Below are positions 6,454-9,519 of a stretch of DNA of 9,519 nucleotides, piece by piece; within the stretch, counting starts at the first letter, position 1, and every line of letters begins with the position of its first letter. The stretch is from positions 1 to 9,519 of the forward strand of contig JAITCX010000212.1 of the NCBI GenBank assembly GCA_031282945.1. The letters are read 5' to 3'. Origin of the DNA: Elusimicrobiota bacterium (GTDB lineage Bacteria > Elusimicrobiota > Endomicrobiia > Endomicrobiales > Endomicrobiaceae). The notes beneath the pieces were generated by a model. That model worked only from the letters and a program-made list of their open reading frames with translations, had not been told where the DNA came from and did not search any database. Made by a program: the position numbers and the translations under genes.

Positions 6454-7630
6454 TGATATTTTCCCCCTTATACTTAGCTATCATCGCAACATCTTTATCG
6501 CCGCGCCCGGACAAACATACAACAATGATATCGTCTTTTTTCATTTTCTTTGCATTTTCCATCGCCCAAAAAAGCGCATGCGAAGATTCTATTGCAGGAA
6601 TAATTCCCTCTATTTTACAAAGCTGTTCAAAGGCATACACAGCCTCATCATCTTTTACAGCAACATAAGATGCGCGCCCCGTATCTTTTAAATATGAATG
6701 CTCAGGCCCAACGCCGGGATAATCTAGCCCTGCAGAAATTGAATAAACGGGAGCGATTTGACCTGTTTCAGTTTGACAAAAATATGATTTCATTCCATGA
6801 AAAATTCCGGGACGCCCCTTGGCGAAAGATGCCGCCGTTTCGGGCGTGTCAATGCCTTTTCCCGCCGCCTCGCAGCCAACCAAAGCCACGCCTGCATCCT
6901 CAATAAAATTATAAAAAGCGCCGATAGAATTTGAGCCGCCGCCAACGCAAGCCGCAACAACATTTGGAAGCCGCCCCTCTTTTTGCAAAATTTGTTCTTT
7001 AATTTCTTTGCTAATTATGCTTTGAAAATCTCTAACCATTTGCGGAAAAGGATGCGGCCCCATAACCGACCCTAAGACATAGTGAGTGTCGTCTATTCTT
7101 TTTGTCCACTCTTTAAACGCTTCATTTACAGCATCTTTTAAAACCTTAGATCCGCTTTCAACAGCATGAACTTTTGCGCCTAAAAGCTGCATTCTAAAAA
7201 CATTTAAAGCTTGTCTTTTTGTGTCCTCAGCGCCCATAAAAATTTCGCACTCTAAACCTAAAAGGGCGGCGGCGGTGGCCGTTGCAACGCCGTGCTGGCC
7301 GGCGCCGGTTTCAGCGATAAGTCTTTTTTTACCCATTCTTTTTGCAAGCAGGGCTTGCCCTAAAACATTATTTATTTTATGCGAACCTGTATGATTTAAA
7401 TCTTCTCTTTTTAAATAAATTTTTGCTCCGCCTATTTTATCAGTCAAATTTTTTGCAAAGTAGAGATTGGACGGCCTGCCTGCATAATTATTTAAAAGCC
7501 CGCTAAGCTCGGCGTTAAATTCAGGATCATCTTTATAGAGAGAATAAGCTGTTTCCAATTCCACCATTGCATTCATTAAAGTTTCGGGAACAAATTGTCC
7601 TCCGTAAATTCCAAACCTGCCTTTTTTCAT
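6446..7630 (-). CDS. trpB: Tryptophan synthase beta subunit
   Basis: Condenses indole with serine to tryptophan using pyridoxal phosphate, in complex with TrpA. Signatures are '[13 protein letters not shown]' (6-18), '[15 protein letters not shown]' (74-88) in which Lys85 is the Schiff-base lysine, 'AETGAGQHG' with Glu107, the phosphate-binding 'GGGSNS' (229-234), '[10 protein letters not shown]' (301-310) with the Asp that closes the COMM region, and 'SGRGDKD' (373-379). The 394-residue length and the N-terminal TrpA-contact motif identify the standard TrpB1 type, not the stand-alone TrpB2. The ATG at 7630 has a GGAGGAG directly upstream with a short spacing. It follows trpF by 29 bases and overlaps trpA by eight bases. 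No residue is missing. Confidence 0.97.
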   Translation of the reverse strand: MKKGRFGIYGGQFVPETLMNAMVELETAYSLYKDDPEFNAELSGLLNNYAGRPSNLYFAKNLTDKIGGAKIYLKREDLNHTGSHKINNVLGQALLAKRMGKKRLIAETGAGQHGVATATAAALLGLECEIFMGAEDTKRQALNVFRMQLLGAKVHAVESGSKVLKDAVNEAFKEWTKRIDDTHYVLGSVMGPHPFPQMVRDFQSIISKEIKEQILQKEGRLPNVVAACVGGGSNSIGAFYNFIEDAGVALVGCEAAGKGIDTPETAASFAKGRPGIFHGMKSYFCQTETGQIAPVYSISAGLDYPGVGPEHSYLKDTGRASYVAVKDDEAVYAFEQLCKIEGIIPAIESSHALFWAMENAKKMKKDDIIVVCLSGRGDKDVAMIAKYKGENISE

Positions 7631-7659
7631 CTCTCCTCCATTTTCAATATTTTACATTT

Positions 7660-8259
7660 TCACATTCTTGCCAGTTTTATAAATTCCTTCATTTTTCCAT
7701 AATCTTTAACGCCGTCTGTTTCAATGCCGCTGCTTACATCAAGTCCGAAAGGCTGCAAAAAATCCACAGCCAGACTAACATTGGACAGGTCTAATCCGCC
7801 AGCTAAAAAATAATCAAATGTATAGTTTTTTATTTTCTCCCAACTAAAAACTTTCCCGCCTCCGGCGCCGCTGTCAAAAAGTATAAAATCTACAACTTTT
7901 CTAAATTGCTCAACATCTTTTAAATTCTCATCTGAAACTTTTATAGCTTTTATAATTTTCAAACCCGGTATTTTTTTTAACTGCAAAATATAATCTATAT
8001 TTTCCGCTCCATGCAGTTGAGCTATATCTATAATCCCCTCCTCAAAAATCTGTTTAATATTCTCTATTTTCTCATCTGTAAAAACGCCCACGACTTCAAT
8101 ATTTTTATCCAACAATTTTCTCAAAGTTTTCGCTTGTTCTAAAGAGACCTGCCTCTTGCTTTCTGCAAAAACGAAACCTATCAAATCTGGCTTTAAGTCA
8201 TTGGCATAATCAATATCTTGCGGGCGTTTAAGACCGCAGGTTTTTATTTTAACTTTCAT
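7660..8259 (-). CDS. trpF: Phosphoribosylanthranilate isomerase
   Basis: Catalyses the Amadori rearrangement of phosphoribosylanthranilate to the carboxyphenylamino-deoxyribulose phosphate in tryptophan synthesis. The 199-residue product begins 'MKVKIKTCGL', with the catalytic cysteine at residue 8; 'LIGFVFAESKRQVS' (26-39), 'VVGVFTDE', 'AQLHGAE' (80-86), 'LFDSGAGGGKVFSW' with the catalytic acid Asp129, 'LAGGLDLSNV' and 'GLDVSSGIETDGVKD' complete the family pattern. An ATG six codons earlier (8277) is in frame, but the segment after it contains the ribosome site, so the start at 8259 is preferred. It is stand-alone, not fused to trpC as in E. coli. trpC, trpD, trpG and trpE, usually found before it, are absent; an unrelated gene lies upstream on the same strand. 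Confidence 0.96.
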   Translation of the reverse strand: MKVKIKTCGLKRPQDIDYANDLKPDLIGFVFAESKRQVSLEQAKTLRKLLDKNIEVVGVFTDEKIENIKQIFEEGIIDIAQLHGAENIDYILQLKKIPGLKIIKAIKVSDENLKDVEQFRKVVDFILFDSGAGGGKVFSWEKIKNYTFDYFLAGGLDLSNVSLAVDFLQPFGLDVSSGIETDGVKDYGKMKEFIKLARM

Positions 8260-8265
8260 AATAAT

Positions 8266-8273
8266 CCCCCCTT
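8266..8273 (-). promoter_or_regulatory. SD site that sets the trpF start
   Basis: AAGGGGGG on the minus strand lies six bases before the ATG at 8259. The alternative ATG at 8277 lies upstream of this site and would read through it, so the shorter protein is preferred. Confidence 0.7.
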
Positions 8274-8317
8274 GCATTTAAAAAAAGAAATTACTCTTTA
8301 TTTAAAAGGCACAACCC

Positions 8318-8338
8318 GCTTCTTTTAAAAAAAGAAGC
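8318..8338. other. Hairpin in the leader before trpF
   Basis: GCTTCTTTT (8318-8326) and AAAAGAAGC (8330-8338) form a nine-base-pair stem with a three-base A loop. Neither strand has a U-tract after the stem, so it is not a standard intrinsic terminator. It lies 57 bases after the end of the nuclease-like gene and 58 bases before the trpF ATG. It could be a weak transcript end, an mRNA processing site or chance in AT-rich sequence. I found no antiterminator partner. Confidence 0.4.
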
Positions 8339-8359
8339 AAAATTTAACGGCTCTAAACT

Positions 8360-8386
8360 ATTTTATTCTCTTTTATTTATCTTCAA
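8360..8386 (-). promoter_or_regulatory. Weak promoter candidate for the trp-arg operon
   Basis: On the minus strand TTGAAG (8386-8381) and TAAAAT (8365-8360) are separated by 15 bases, shorter than the optimal 17. This is the best sigma70-like pair I found in the 136-base region before the trpF start. The rest of that region (8260-8395) is A/T-rich, with no tandem tryptophan codons, no T-box motif and no further gene. Confidence 0.22.
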
Positions 8387-8395
8387 CTTTTTAAA

Positions 8396-9519
8396 TTAAA
8401 TTTTCCTGCGCCAAAAATCTTTTAGTTTGCAAAAAATTTTCGCTCCCTTATCTACAAAAACTATCGCAAGCGTAATTATTCTTTTGCAATCCTCTCTATG
8501 TTTATACTTATCGCAATACTTCTTCTTCTCTATTTGCGTTAACGCTTTATCCAATGATTTCGCCGCTCTTTCATTGGCCTTTCCAGCATCATTAATATAT
8601 TTTAATTCCGCAACGACAAATGTTTCCTTCTCGCATTCTATTACTATATCCGATCTCCCCACCCTTGTGCTTTCGCCTGCGTTAACCTTAAATGTATTGC
8701 CTACCAGAAATAACAGCAGCGATGTGTGATATAAAAATTCTGTCCCCCCTATTTTCTCTCGTCTTATTATTTCATTTGGAATAATTGAAAATGCATATGA
8801 AAAAATATCCGCCAAACGTTCATTATCTAAATTAAACATTGCATTTTGTATTTTATTGTGTAATTTCGTCAGCGTATTATAATTATCTATATTTAATGTT
8901 CCTGATAAAACATAAAAAGCGTAAGAATATTCCACTTCCAGATTTGGACAACATAATTCATATTTTATAACTTTTCCTGATTTTGTTTTTTTATCTATTG
9001 TCAAATATCCCGCTTGAAATAATAATGTATATTCGCTATATTCACTTCCTCCGTACTCCTCAAGAGTTTGCGCTGTAACTTCCTTACTTTCAAAAATAAT
9101 ATTTTTACTAACATCATTTCGCTTAAAATAATCTACTAAAAAACTCGGCGATCCGGTATTAGACCAATAATTTCCAAATCTTAAATTATCAAATAACATT
9201 AATGTTGAATACGGATTATAAACCGATGTTTTGCCGTCCCATGTATAGCCGTCATACCATTCTTTTATATCGGCAAGCGTTTTCTTAAAAGTTGACTTCT
9301 CACTTTTGGCAAGACGTTTTATATGTTCATCAAAATATTTCTCTAATTCCTTTTGCGTATAGCCGCAGATATCGCAAAATTCATCCTTTAAAGTTAAATT
9401 TGTTATATTGTTTAAACCTGAAAAAACTGACAATCCTGAAAGCCTTGTCACTCCCGTCAAAAATACAAAATGCAAATGCTCCGCATATGCTTTCATCATG
9501 GAATAAAAAGAACTCAAGA
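8396..9519 (-). CDS. AAA-ATPase-like/PD-(D/E)XK nuclease-family protein, 5' truncated
   Basis: The frame runs off the right edge; the TTG near 9517 is internal, so the N-terminal half with Walker motifs is outside the window. What remains, about 374 residues, matches the C-terminal part of the 'AAA-ATPase-like plus PDDEXK_9 (DUF1703)' family. 'LHFVFLTGVTRLSGLSVFSG' is the end of the ATPase-like domain, 'WYDGYTW' and 'VYNPYS' follow, and a PD-(D/E)XK core closes the protein. That core has 'GRSDIVIE' with Asp290, 'VAELKY' with Glu304 and Lys306, and 'QIEKKKY' starting at Gln328 (residues counted from the TTG). The active-site set Asp...Glu-x-Lys is complete, so the nuclease-like domain looks intact. 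The cellular role of the family is not established, and it is often present in many copies per genome. It is co-directional with trpF, 136 bases upstream of the trpF start, but without a pathway link. Confidence 0.82.
   Translation of the reverse strand, partial: LSSFYSMMKAYAEHLHFVFLTGVTRLSGLSVFSGLNNITNLTLKDEFCDICGYTQKELEKYFDEHIKRLAKSEKSTFKKTLADIKEWYDGYTWDGKTSVYNPYSTLMLFDNLRFGNYWSNTGSPSFLVDYFKRNDVSKNIIFESKEVTAQTLEEYGGSEYSEYTLLFQAGYLTIDKKTKSGKVIKYELCCPNLEVEYSYAFYVLSGTLNIDNYNTLTKLHNKIQNAMFNLDNERLADIFSYAFSIIPNEIIRREKIGGTEFLYHTSLLLFLVGNTFKVNAGESTRVGRSDIVIECEKETFVVAELKYINDAGKANERAAKSLDKALTQIEKKKYCDKYKHREDCKRIITLAIVFVDKGAKIFCKLKDFWRRKI

Noticed and set aside
6296..6691. 131-residue plus-strand frame across the trpA-trpB junction
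   Set aside because: Antisense shadow of two clearly identified genes, with no domain signature.
8318..8338. Intrinsic terminator of the nuclease-like gene
   Set aside because: The stem is AT-rich and is followed by GCGGG on the minus strand instead of a U-tract, so I list it only as an unexplained hairpin.
8260..8395. T-box riboswitch or trp attenuator before trpF
   Set aside because: The leader is too short for a standard T-box, has no conserved T-box sequence, no tandem UGG codons and no terminator with U-tract.

Overview
The window is AT-rich, densely packed bacterial DNA with strong Shine-Dalgarno (SD) sites and overlapping or abutting genes. It is mainly an amino-acid biosynthesis operon on the minus strand. 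Gene content does not fix the organism. Low G+C, purine-rich SD sites and an AAA-ATPase/PD-(D/E)XK family gene would fit an anaerobic Firmicute or an Elusimicrobia-like lineage, but this is a guess.

Layout by position: (1) positions 1-38 are a pure C run that looks like a sequencing or assembly artefact at a contig end. (2) About 40-750 (+) is the 3' part of a class I SAM-dependent methyltransferase. (3) 787-828 is a near-perfect hairpin with U-tracts on both strands, a bidirectional terminator between convergent genes. (4) From 8259 down to 859 (-) runs, in order of transcription, trpF - trpB - trpA - argC - argB - argD - argF - mtnN. (5) 8260-8395 is an AT-rich leader with a hairpin and only a weak promoter candidate. 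(6) 8396-9519 (-) is the 3' part of an AAA-ATPase-like protein with a C-terminal PD-(D/E)XK nuclease-like domain, cut by the window edge.

The genes cover the last steps of tryptophan synthesis (phosphoribosylanthranilate isomerase and both tryptophan synthase subunits) and the N-acetylglutamate-to-citrulline part of arginine synthesis (ArgB, ArgC, ArgD, ArgF). The deacetylation or transacetylation step (argE/argJ) is missing here, as are trpE, trpG, trpD and trpC. The two pathways join without a gap: the stop of trpA abuts the start of argC, and the argC SD lies inside the last codons of trpA. The only long spacer inside the run, 86 bases between argC and argB, holds a consensus -10 box and a 15-base palindrome that could be an internal regulated promoter. 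The last gene, mtnN, recycles methylthioadenosine and S-adenosylhomocysteine and has no direct pathway link to its neighbours.

I see no strong evidence of a wholly new system. The points most worth a second look are the seamless trp-arg fusion, a natural Asp-to-Glu change at a catalytic position of TrpA, the reused KEAL/SD gene junction, the argC-argB spacer, and the nuclease-like gene where the upstream trp genes might be expected.
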